Shown piece after piece: positions 56,084 through 63,240 of a DNA stretch of 64,000 nucleotides. Each line of letters begins with the position of its first letter. Positions within the stretch are counted from its first letter, which is position 1. The stretch covers positions 62,001 to 126,000 of the forward strand of contig NZ_QJRJ01000073.1 in NCBI RefSeq assembly GCF_003254625.1, read 5' to 3'. The notes under the pieces are model-generated. The model was given only the letters and a program-made list of their open reading frames with translations, did not search any database and was not told the origin of the DNA. The position numbers were made by a program, and so were the translations under genes. The DNA is from Flavobacterium ginsenosidimutans. GTDB lineage: Bacteria > Bacteroidota > Bacteroidia > Flavobacteriales > Flavobacteriaceae.

Positions 56084-56180
56084 TTGTTAGGCTGAGCGAA
56101 GTCGAAGCCCCACGTAAGTAGTTCTGCAAAGATTGTCGATTTAGATTGCGTGGGCTTCGACTTCGCTCAGCCTGACAATT
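56084..56180. repeat. Long inverted repeat, copy 4 (AGGCTGAGCGAAGTCGAAGC arms)
   Basis: The left arm AGGCTGAGCGAAGTCGAAGC pairs with GCTTCGACTTCGCTCAGCCT at the right, plus flanking bases. The loop contains CTGCAAAGATTGTCGAT; on the minus strand this reads ATCGACAATCTTTGCAG, close to the other copies. Arms of this type are widespread in Bacteroidota. Confidence 0.88.
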
Positions 56181-56240
56181 GTATAATTTAGAATTCCTAA
56201 CATTAGAAATTTTAATATTGAAATTTACTTTTAAAAAAAG

Positions 56241-56252
56241 TACGTATATTAG
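56241..56252 (+). promoter_or_regulatory. Possible response-regulator promoter element
   Basis: TACGTATATTAG overlaps a near -7 box (TATATTAG for TAnnTTTG) and carries a TACGTA half-site like those at nirB and narK. A second TACGTA is at 56273. The full palindrome is not present here. Confidence 0.45.
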
Positions 56253-56307
56253 CATCTTCTTTATAGATGAATATACGTAAAAATCTAGAATCTAAATTAA
56301 GTAAATT

Positions 56308-56967
56308 ATGAGTAGTATCATTCGTGTAGTGCTGGCAGATGACCATGTTTTTGTTAGGGACGGAATCAAATCATTACTGGAAAACGAAGCAAACATCGAG
56401 GTTGTAGGAGAAGCAATTGATGGTGCAGATGCGCTTGAAGTCGTTGCATCAACAAAACCTGACTTACTTATAGTAGATATTCGTATGCCTAACTTAACAG
56501 GCATCGAGGTAGTAGAAAAACTTAGAAGCGAGAATAACAATGTAAAAATCATTATGCTTTCGATGCACGAATCGGAAGAATATGTATTGAAATCTATAAA
56601 AGCGGGAGCCGACGGTTATTTACTAAAAGGTTCAAGCAAAGAAGAATTCTTAAAAGCATTACATAATGTTTCTTCTGGCGGGAAATATTTCAGTGGTGAT
56701 ATTTCTTCTATTTTAATCAGTCAATTGACAAGTTCTTCAGCATCATTAGAACCTAAACAAACTTTAGGCGAAGAAATGATGATTACCAAAAGAGAAAAAG
56801 AAATACTTACACTTCTTTTATCTGGTAAAGGAAACAAAGAAATCGCTGAAGCCTTGGATATTAGTAAACGAACTGCCGAAGTACACCGTTTCAACTTAAT
56901 GAAAAAGCTGAAAGTAAAAAACCTTATGGAACTTTCTAATAAAGCGGCCGAGTATTCTTTAATCTAA
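56308..56967 (+). CDS. NarL-like response regulator (REC-LuxR HTH)
   Basis: A 219-residue regulator. The receiver domain has the acidic pair in LADDHVFVRDG, phospho-acceptor Asp57 in LLIVDIRMPNLTGIEV and the conserved Lys in YLLKGSSKEEF. The LuxR/FixJ HTH follows (ITKREKEILTLLLSGKGNKE, ISKRTAEVHRFNLMKKLK). It is placed between the NarX-like kinase and narK, so it probably turns on the nitrate genes after phosphorylation. Confidence 0.9.
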   Translation: MSSIIRVVLADDHVFVRDGIKSLLENEANIEVVGEAIDGADALEVVASTKPDLLIVDIRMPNLTGIEVVEKLRSENNNVKIIMLSMHESEEYVLKSIKAGADGYLLKGSSKEEFLKALHNVSSGGKYFSGDISSILISQLTSSSASLEPKQTLGEEMMITKREKEILTLLLSGKGNKEIAEALDISKRTAEVHRFNLMKKLKVKNLMELSNKAAEYSLI

Positions 56968-56972
56968 AAAAA

Positions 56973-56998
56973 TACGTATAAATACGTAATTATTTTTG
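56973..56998 (+). promoter_or_regulatory. narK promoter with TACGTA palindrome and -7 box
   Basis: TACGTATAAATACGTA (56973-56988), a perfect 6-4-6 repeat, lies 2 bp before a perfect -7 box TATTTTTG (56991-56998). No -33 box is seen. A further TACTTACTTTTA lies near 57037, closer to the ATG at 57066. Confidence 0.75.
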
Positions 56999-57065
56999 AA
57001 AAACTGCGTTTTAGCAGGTTTTAACTAAGTTGTAGTACTTACTTTTACAAAAAATAATAAGTACT

Positions 57066-58550
57066 ATGAAAAATACAAACTCACTATCGCAATCACACAA
57101 AATTTTATTTTTGAACACATTAGCATTTACAGTGTGTTTTGCCTGCTGGACATTAAACGGGGTTTTAGTAACCTTTTTAGTTGATAATGGAATTTTCCAT
57201 TGGGACGTTATTCAAGTCGGATGGCTTTTAGGTATTCCAATTTTAACTGGATCAATCATGCGTCTTCCAATCGGGATCTTGACGGATAAATTTGGCGGAA
57301 AATATGTTTTTTCACTTTTATTGTTACTCTGTTCAATTCCTTTGTTCCTTCTTCCCTACGCTGACAGTTTCGCCATGTTTGCTTTATTGAGCTTTTTATT
57401 TGGAATGGTCGGAACTAGTTTTGCTGTTGGAATTGGTTATACCTCAATCTGGTACCCAAAAGAATGGCAAGGACGCGCTTTGGGAATCTTCGGAATGGGA
57501 AATGCCGGCGCAGCTATCACAACCTTTTTAGCCCCTTCATTACTAAACCATTTTTCAATTGATGATCCGCAAAATGGCTGGAAAATTCTTCCTGTTATTT
57601 ACGCTATTTCATTAGTCGTAATTGGAGTTGCCTTTTTAATTTTCGCTCAAAACAAAAAATTAGAAAGCAATGGCAAAACCATTTCACAAATGCTTACACC
57701 TTTAAAATCAGAAAGAGTTTGGCGTTTTGGAGCTTATTACTTCTTAGTTTTCGGATGTTTTGTAGCTTATTCTCAATGGCTACTGCCAAATTTCATGAAC
57801 GTCTACCAAACAAGTTTAGTTATGGGAGGTTTATTTGCCACTATGTTTAGTTTACCTTCTGGTGTTATTAGAGCTTTTGGAGGTTATTTGTCTGATAAAT
57901 TTGGAGCGAGAAAAGTAATGTATTGGGTTTTGAGTTCTTCAGTAATTTTAAGTGCTTTATTATCAATCCCAAAAATGGAAATTACGACTTCTGGCCCAGG
58001 AATCTTAGCTGCTAAAAAAGGTGTCGTAAACGAAATCAATGACAAAACCGTGAAAATTGGAGATAAAGAATATCCAATTACGCAAAAAACTGCCAATACA
58101 AATGAAAACGCTATTTTTCCAACTTCTACAAGCTGGCAGGATGTGGTTGTAGCACACAATCAAAGCGTAGCCAAAAAAGAATTGATCGCCAAAGGTGTTA
58201 CAGTTATTAAGTTTGATGCCAATATGTGGGTGTTTCTGGTTTTAGTAATTCTAATCGGAATTTCTTGGGGAATCGGGAAAGCTGCGGTTTACAAACATAT
58301 TCCCGAATACTTTCCAAATGAAGTTGGTGTTGTTGGCGGAATGGTCGGAATGATTGGCGGTTTAGGAGGATTCTTTGGACCAATTATATTCGGATATTTA
58401 TTAACTGCAACCGGAATCTGGTCAAGTTCATGGATTTTTATTTTAATCTTTTCAACTGTCTGCTTAGTTTGGATGCATTACACTATTACACAACTATCTA
58501 AGAAAAAAGAAGTTAAAGTAAGTAAAGCAAAATTAGAGCCTGCATATTAG
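57066..58550 (+). CDS. narK: NarK-type nitrate/nitrite MFS transporter with large loop
   Basis: A 494-residue major facilitator of the nitrate/nitrite porter family. Typical features are the first helix (LAFTVCFACWTLNGVLV), the MFS loop motif GILTDKFGGKY, the nitrate signature GMGNAGAAITTFLAP, and the second-half signature GGMVGMIGGLGGFFGP. About 85 residues (roughly 315-380, VVNEINDKTVKIGDKEY) separate two helices where most NarK proteins have a short loop, and topology places them in the periplasm. It brings nitrate to the assimilatory reductase and may also move nitrite. Confidence 0.92.
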   Translation: MKNTNSLSQSHKILFLNTLAFTVCFACWTLNGVLVTFLVDNGIFHWDVIQVGWLLGIPILTGSIMRLPIGILTDKFGGKYVFSLLLLLCSIPLFLLPYADSFAMFALLSFLFGMVGTSFAVGIGYTSIWYPKEWQGRALGIFGMGNAGAAITTFLAPSLLNHFSIDDPQNGWKILPVIYAISLVVIGVAFLIFAQNKKLESNGKTISQMLTPLKSERVWRFGAYYFLVFGCFVAYSQWLLPNFMNVYQTSLVMGGLFATMFSLPSGVIRAFGGYLSDKFGARKVMYWVLSSSVILSALLSIPKMEITTSGPGILAAKKGVVNEINDKTVKIGDKEYPITQKTANTNENAIFPTSTSWQDVVVAHNQSVAKKELIAKGVTVIKFDANMWVFLVLVILIGISWGIGKAAVYKHIPEYFPNEVGVVGGMVGMIGGLGGFFGPIIFGYLLTATGIWSSSWIFILIFSTVCLVWMHYTITQLSKKKEVKVSKAKLEPAY

Positions 58551-58645
58551 ACTTAGATTAAAAAAAAATTAGAAATATGACCGTGATCATAGTATACGAC
58601 GGCATTTTCTTATAAATTTACCTCCGATAAAAACACAAGAATTTT

Positions 58646-59920
58646 ATGAAAAAACTTAAACTAATTTTAATACTTATCGTAGGATTAAGTTTCGAAATCC
58701 AAGCACAGGAATTAGATGTTAATCTTCAAATTAGACCACGTTTTGAATATCGTAACGGTTACAAAACCCTTCTTCCTGAAGGACAAAAAGGAACCTCGCA
58801 AATTTCTCAGCGTTCTCGTTTAAATATTAATTTCAAACAAGAAGATTTAATTGTGAAATTAACTTTTCAAAACACAAGAACATGGGGAGATGTTGCTCCT
58901 GCAACAACAAAAGATGCAAATGGAGTTGCTGTTTTTGAGGCTTGGGCACAATATAATTTCACTGAAAAATGGAGCGCAAGAATGGGGCGTCAAGTACTTT
59001 CTTATGATAATCAGCGTATTTTAGGTGAAATGGATTGGGCTCAACAAGCACAAAGTCATGATGCCTTAACGGTTTCTTATCATGACGAAACTCAAAAATT
59101 AGATTTTGGAGGTGCTTATAATTCAACTGCCGAAAATGTTTTTCAAACACCATATACAGTTGCCAATTATAAAGCAATGCAATACGCTTGGTACCATAAC
59201 CAATTTAGCACTGACTTAGGGGCAAGTTTATTATTTCTAAATACTGGTTACGAATATTCTACTAATACTACTGATCCAACGAAAGATTTAAAAGTTGACT
59301 ATAAACAGACTTTCGGTACATATGTAACTTACAAAAAAAATAAAATTGATACGAATTTCTGGTTCTATGGCCAGACTGGAAAAAGTGCTAATCAAGAAGT
59401 AAGCGCTTGGAATGCCGCAGCAAATTTCGGATATCAAATAACGGAAGCTTTTAAAGCTGGTTTAGGTTATGAATTTTTATCAGGAAAAGCTTCAAATGAT
59501 GGAAGTACAGTAATCAAATCGTTCAACCCTATTTTTGGAACCAATCACGGATTCAACGGTTACATGGATTATTTTTATGTTGGAAATCACTTAAACAATG
59601 TTGGTTTGCAAGACGCTTTCTTAAAATTGAATTACAATGTAAACAAATGGCAATTTGCTTTGATTCCGCACGTATTCTTATCTGCTGCTGATGTAGTGAA
59701 TGTTCCTCTTAACGAAAAAATGGATTCTTATTTAGGAACTGAGGTTGATGCAACTTTTGGATACAATTTCAAAAAAGACATTACAGTAACAGGAGGTTAC
59801 TCTCAAATGTTTGGTTCTAGTACTTTAGAATTTATTAAAAACGGAGACGCAAACCATACCAACAATTGGGCTTGGTTAATGATTTCTGTGAATCCAAGAA
59901 TTTTTAGCTGGAAAAAATAA
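58646..59920 (+). CDS. Alginate export-family outer membrane porin
   Basis: A 424-residue beta-barrel protein with signal peptide (LKLILILIVGLSFEIQAQ). Alternating strands and the start LDVNLQIRPRFEYRNGYKTL are typical of the alginate-export (AlgE-like) family. It ends with a phenylalanine-containing strand (WAWLMISVNPRIFSW). Such porins take small solutes. Its position directly after narK, followed by a terminator, suggests it lets nitrate cross the outer membrane. No alginate genes are nearby. Confidence 0.85.
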   Translation: MKKLKLILILIVGLSFEIQAQELDVNLQIRPRFEYRNGYKTLLPEGQKGTSQISQRSRLNINFKQEDLIVKLTFQNTRTWGDVAPATTKDANGVAVFEAWAQYNFTEKWSARMGRQVLSYDNQRILGEMDWAQQAQSHDALTVSYHDETQKLDFGGAYNSTAENVFQTPYTVANYKAMQYAWYHNQFSTDLGASLLFLNTGYEYSTNTTDPTKDLKVDYKQTFGTYVTYKKNKIDTNFWFYGQTGKSANQEVSAWNAAANFGYQITEAFKAGLGYEFLSGKASNDGSTVIKSFNPIFGTNHGFNGYMDYFYVGNHLNNVGLQDAFLKLNYNVNKWQFALIPHVFLSAADVVNVPLNEKMDSYLGTEVDATFGYNFKKDITVTGGYSQMFGSSTLEFIKNGDANHTNNWAWLMISVNPRIFSWKK

Positions 59921-59948
59921 TTTTTCTTCAAAATTAACTTATAAATTT

Positions 59949-59984
59949 TACCCTTTTCCTATTTCGGAAAAGGGTATTTTTTTT
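59949..59984 (+). terminator. Terminator after the porin gene
   Basis: An 11-bp stem TACCCTTTTCC / GGAAAAGGGTA with a 6-nt loop runs into a T-run. Confidence 0.9.
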
Positions 59985-60057
59985 GTCATATAAAAATACT
60001 TTATAATGAATTAATTATCTATATTTGAATCGATTAAGAACCCCAAATTCTATCCTA

Positions 60058-60423
60058 ATGAAACCATTTCTAAAATTATCTATGTTAACCTTTTTGGTTA
60101 CCCAAACTGGTATTGCCCAAAAATTTAATGATGCCTTGATTTCAAAAGGCTCAGAAATAAATTTTGCTAAAACGCAAAAAAGAGGCATTAAGAAAAACAA
60201 CATTGTTTACTATGTTGAAAATGATTTACAAACAATATCTGCCTACAAAAGGAAGAAATTGAAATGGCAAACCAATGTCATTTCTGTTTGTGGAAAACCT
60301 AAAAATGGAAATCCTGAAATAAGATATATTGGATATAATACAGACAAATTACTTATCGTGATGGGAAAACATCATTTTGCAGAAATTGATGTTGATAGTG
60401 GCTTAACAAGACTTGTTGGTTAA
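60058..60423 (+). CDS. Exported hypothetical protein
   Basis: A 121-residue protein starting at ATG 60058 (MKPFLKLSMLTFLVTQTGIA, a signal peptide). The longer TTG frame from 60025 would bury the signal. The mature part is Lys-rich (GIKKNNIVYYVENDLQTISA, VISVCGKPKNGNPEIRYIG) with no recognised family. It lies between two nearly identical terminators. Confidence 0.65.
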   Translation: MKPFLKLSMLTFLVTQTGIAQKFNDALISKGSEINFAKTQKRGIKKNNIVYYVENDLQTISAYKRKKLKWQTNVISVCGKPKNGNPEIRYIGYNTDKLLIVMGKHHFAEIDVDSGLTRLVG

Positions 60424-60457
60424 TCTCATAAAACATTACTTAAAATATATTATGACT

Positions 60458-60492
60458 TACCCTTTTTCAGTTTTGGAAAAGGGTATTTTTTT
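60458..60492 (+). terminator. Terminator after the exported hypothetical gene
   Basis: Stem TACCCTTTTTC / GAAAAGGGTA with T-run, nearly the same stem as at 59949, suggesting a common origin. Confidence 0.85.
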
Positions 60493-60544
60493 GAGTTTTA
60501 TTTGGGTATATTTGGATTAAATTTTAAATCTAATTATATTTAAA

Positions 60545-61258
60545 ATGAAACTCATCGCTTGGAATTGCAATATGGCATTCAGAAAAAAAGCTCAATATAT
60601 TCAAGCTTTCAATCCTGATATTGCTGTAATTTCTGAGTGTGAAAGTCCTGAAAAACTCAAATTTCCAGATGGCACAAAATTACCTTCAGATATTCTTTGG
60701 TACGGCGCGAATCTGAATAAAGGAATTGGCGTTTTTTCTTATGGCGATCATCGATTTCGGCTTTTAGATTGCCATAATCCTGATTTTAAAAATATACTTC
60801 CAATTGCTGTAACTGGTGGAAAAGTTGACTTCACCCTATTTGCTATTTGGGCAAATAATCCGACAGATAAAGATGGTGCTTATGTAACTCAAATTTGGAA
60901 AGCGATTAATTATTATGAAGATTTGATCAAAGAAACTAAAACCATTTTAATTGGAGATTTTAATAGCAATGCCATTTGGGACAAACCACGAAGAGAAGGA
61001 AATCATACAACAGTAGTAAATCAATTGGCTAAAAAGAATATTTTCAGCACCTATCATAAATACTTCAATCAAATTCAAGGCAAAGAAGAGCATCCTACTT
61101 GGTATCTCTATCGTCATGAAAACAAACCTTATCATCTTGATTATTGTTTTGCTTCAAATGATTTTATCGAGGCTTTAGAAAATGTAGAAATCGGAAGTTA
61201 TCAAGATTGGACAATGCATAGCGACCACAAACCTTTAATAATTAAATTCAATATATAA
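60545..61258 (+). CDS. Endonuclease/exonuclease/phosphatase family protein
   Basis: A 237-residue EEP-fold metal enzyme. Conserved residues are in LIAWNCNMAF (Asn), IAVISECES (Glu), TILIGDFNSNAIWD (Asp/Asn) and the end WTMHSDHKPLIIKF (Asp-His). Members cleave phosphodiester or phosphomonoester bonds in nucleic acids or lipids; substrate is unknown. The following methyltransferase starts 3 bp later, so they are co-transcribed. Confidence 0.85.
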   Translation: MKLIAWNCNMAFRKKAQYIQAFNPDIAVISECESPEKLKFPDGTKLPSDILWYGANLNKGIGVFSYGDHRFRLLDCHNPDFKNILPIAVTGGKVDFTLFAIWANNPTDKDGAYVTQIWKAINYYEDLIKETKTILIGDFNSNAIWDKPRREGNHTTVVNQLAKKNIFSTYHKYFNQIQGKEEHPTWYLYRHENKPYHLDYCFASNDFIEALENVEIGSYQDWTMHSDHKPLIIKFNI

Positions 61259-61261
61259 ACC

Positions 61262-61882
61262 ATGAACAACTGGACTCAGCGTTGGGACGACCGTTATAAA
61301 ACCGAAGAATTCGCATACGGCGAAGAACCCAACAATTACCTTAAAGAACAAATTGAAAAACTAAAAACTGGGACGATTCTTTTTCCTGCTGAAGGTGAAG
61401 GAAGAAATGCCATTTTCGCAGCAAAATTAGGCTGGAGCGTTTCGGCTTTTGATATTAGTGAAGAAGGCAGAAATAAAGCTTTAAAACTTGCAGAAGCAAA
61501 TGATGTTTCAATTGATTATCAAGTTGGCGAATTAGAAACTTTAGATTTTCAAGAACAACAATTTGATGCGATTGCTTTAATTTATGCACATTTTCCAGCT
61601 GCGATAAAATCGGAGATTCACAAACAGCTGAATCAACTTTTACGAAAAGATGGTATTATAATTTTTGAAGCTTTCAGTAAAAAACATTTAGAATACGTTA
61701 CCAAAAATGAAAAAGTCGGCGGACCAAAAGACATCGAATCTTTATTTTCAATAGAAGAAATAAAAGCAGATTTCCCTAATTATGAAATCATTGAATTAGA
61801 AGAAAAAGAAATTGAACTAAACGAAGGCTTATTCCATAACGGAATGGGTTCTGTAATTCGATTTGTGGGAAGAAAAAAATAA
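61262..61882 (+). CDS. Class I SAM-dependent methyltransferase (TehB-like)
   Basis: A 206-residue methylase with [20 protein letters not shown] (motif I, in the form seen in TehB/thiopurine-like enzymes), [16 protein letters not shown] and [13 protein letters not shown]. The start [20 protein letters not shown] is typical of that family. It may methylate small toxic compounds. It overlaps the transcript of the EEP gene upstream. Confidence 0.85.
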   Translation: MNNWTQRWDDRYKTEEFAYGEEPNNYLKEQIEKLKTGTILFPAEGEGRNAIFAAKLGWSVSAFDISEEGRNKALKLAEANDVSIDYQVGELETLDFQEQQFDAIALIYAHFPAAIKSEIHKQLNQLLRKDGIIIFEAFSKKHLEYVTKNEKVGGPKDIESLFSIEEIKADFPNYEIIELEEKEIELNEGLFHNGMGSVIRFVGRKK

Positions 61883-61894
61883 ATTATATTCGAC

Positions 61895-61937
61895 GTAGAG
61901 ACACATGCGCTAAAGACGCACTGCAATGCGTCTCTAC
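61895..61937. repeat. Hairpin of the GTAGAGAC family
   Basis: GTAGAGAC at the left and GTCTCTAC at the right enclose GACGCACTGCAATGCGTC, forming an extended hairpin. Similar hairpins are common repeated elements in many bacterial genomes. Confidence 0.75.
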
Positions 61938-61964
61938 AAAAAATATTCCCTTGGAAGAAATTCG

Positions 61965-61972
61965 TAAATTTG
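61965..61972 (+). promoter_or_regulatory. -7 box before the antitoxin-like gene
   Basis: TAAATTTG, perfect TAnnTTTG, 17 bp before ATG 61990. This supports the start at 61990 and not at the TTG 61951. Confidence 0.5.
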
Positions 61973-61989
61973 AAAAAATATTCAATGTC

Positions 61990-62223
61990 ATGGATTTAAA
62001 AACTAGAAAAATAGAATTTGTACAAGAGTTTTTAAAAATTCAAAGCCAGGAATTAATATCTCAGCTCGAAAATTTATTAAAAAACAAAGACATTGCTGAT
62101 GATAATGATTTTTTAAATCCAATGTCTATCGAAGAATTTAGTAGTAGAATAGATCAATCTGAAGATGATTTTAAAAATGGAAGATATAAAACGACTTCTC
62201 AGCTTTTAGAAAAATACAAGTGA
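61990..62223 (+). CDS. Antitoxin-like small protein (addiction-module type), orphan
   Basis: A 77-residue protein starting at ATG 61990 (MDLKTRKIEFVQEFLKI). The pattern of an N-terminal helical KLE-VQEFL segment, a SQLENLL helix, and a C-terminal MSIEEFSSRIDQSEDDFKNG followed by LLEKYK resembles antitoxins paired with RelE/ParE toxins. The stop overlaps an ATG (TGATG) that opens a frame of only eight codons, as if a toxin gene had been cut off. Confidence 0.6.
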   Translation: MDLKTRKIEFVQEFLKIQSQELISQLENLLKNKDIADDNDFLNPMSIEEFSSRIDQSEDDFKNGRYKTTSQLLEKYK

Positions 62224-62249
62224 TGAAATTAAAAATTGTCTTGTTTTGA
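62223..62249 (+). pseudogene. Truncated toxin start
   Basis: An overlapping ATG opens MKLKIVLF and then meets a TGA. RelE/ParE toxins often begin like this and are translationally coupled to the antitoxin, so this may be the remaining 5' end of a deleted toxin gene. The call rests only on position and eight residues. Confidence 0.35.
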
Positions 62250-62358
62250 TAAAACAAAACCCTGTAAAACTTAAGCGTCCCAAATAAACCCCGCAATAAG
62301 TCATTAACACACTATTGTAAAAAACCTTAGCATCTTAGAATCTTAGCAACTAAGAACC

Positions 62359-63063
62359 TTAAAAATACTTATGCTCCATAATTTCAGATCTTAACTCTGA
62401 AACTTCTAAAATCCCAACACGTTTCCCTTCCGTTTTAATCAACGATTCTTTTTTAAGACTTGATAAAATACGAATCGCCTGTTCTTCAGTAGTTCCTGCA
62501 AAATCAGCAATTTCTTTTCGCGAAAGCTCAATATCAATCAAACCATTTGTCTGTCCGAATTTGCGATGAATATAAAGCAGCAAATCAATTACACGTTCAC
62601 GAACATTCATGTGCGCAATCTTGCGAATATTGTTTTCGCTTTTATTCAATTCTTCAGCATAAAATAACATTAAAGCATATGTAAATTCAGGAACGTGCTG
62701 TAAAATTTCCTGCATGATTTCGTTGCTAAAATTACACAAAACAGTATCTTCCAGCGCATAAGCCCCAATTAAATAGCGTTTGCTCGTTCCAAATCCACGG
62801 AAACCAATAATATCTCCGTTTGTGGTTAAACGAACGATTTGTTCACGGCCGTTAATTCCTGTTTTTACCGTTTTGGCTTTTCCCTTGCAAATAAAATAAA
62901 GTCCTTGCAAAGGCGCACCTTCCGTAATAAATTGATCCGATTTTTTACAGATTATATTCTGTTTTTTAGAAATATAATTCGTCATCTGCTCTAAATGCAG
63001 GTGTTTCTTGATAAAACAATTCTCATTTGTACAGGAATAACATACAGTTTGCTCTTCTTTCAT
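62359..63063 (-). CDS. Crp/Fnr-family transcriptional regulator
   Basis: A 234-residue regulator with a cyclic-nucleotide-binding-like sensor (ITEGAPLQGLYFICKGKAK) and a C-terminal winged HTH (NVRERVIDLLLYIHRKFG, then LSRKEIADFAGTTEEQAIRI). The N-terminus holds Cys8, Cys11 and Cys16 (VCYSCTNENCF), reminiscent of the Fe-S ligands of FNR, with further Cys at about 39 and 59. It may therefore respond to oxygen or NO. It is divergent from the nitrate reductase gene and shares the region with the palindrome. Confidence 0.88.
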   Translation of the reverse strand: MKEEQTVCYSCTNENCFIKKHLHLEQMTNYISKKQNIICKKSDQFITEGAPLQGLYFICKGKAKTVKTGINGREQIVRLTTNGDIIGFRGFGTSKRYLIGAYALEDTVLCNFSNEIMQEILQHVPEFTYALMLFYAEELNKSENNIRKIAHMNVRERVIDLLLYIHRKFGQTNGLIDIELSRKEIADFAGTTEEQAIRILSSLKKESLIKTEGKRVGILEVSELRSEIMEHKYF

Positions 63064-63119
63064 GAGTTCTAATTTTTAGCAGATTAAAAACTAATTTGTT
63101 GTTTATCATTTATTTTCAT

Positions 63120-63127
63120 CAAAAATA
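63120..63127 (-). promoter_or_regulatory. -7 box of the crp/fnr gene
   Basis: On the minus strand TATTTTTG, perfect TAnnTTTG, about 57 bp upstream of the start codon. The palindrome 63147-63162 lies 20 bp further upstream and could also affect this promoter. Confidence 0.5.
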
Positions 63128-63146
63128 AAAAAATAAATTCAAAAAT

Positions 63147-63179
63147 TAAGTATTAATACTTAAAAAGTACTTATTTTTG
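63147..63179 (+). promoter_or_regulatory. Nitrate reductase promoter with TAAGTA palindrome and -7 box
   Basis: TAAGTATTAATACTTA (63147-63162) is a perfect 6-4-6 repeat. A perfect -7 box TATTTTTG follows at 63172-63179, preceded by TACTTA as at nirB. ATAAGTACTTAT occurs 2 bp after the -7 box. No -33 box is seen. Confidence 0.75.
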
Positions 63180-63240
63180 CATAAGTACTTATCTAAAGTC
63201 AGAACATTCAATAAAAGTAGTATCTCTAAATAGAACTCCA

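Larger units (their letters stand above)
55619..56307. repeat. Palindrome island between kinase and response regulator
   Basis: 689 bp without genes, packed with repeats. 55660-55690 is a perfect 31-nt palindrome with arm ACTTTGTCAAAGTTT. 55702-55730 is a single LIR arm (TTGTCAGGCTGAGCGAAGTC). 55790-55900 has a GTGGGCAAAC element and the CGCTCCTATCCCTC motif. 55970-56040 has CCTCCAGC / GCTGGAGG and GGCTTTAGCCAAA / TTTGGCTAAAGCC hairpins. 56084-56180 is LIR copy 4 (separate entry). Confidence 0.85.

Noticed and set aside
56084..56180. LIR copies as rho-independent terminators
   Set aside because: The stems are far longer than terminators, the loops are 40-65 nt, and no T-run follows; they are repeated elements, though they may still affect transcription.
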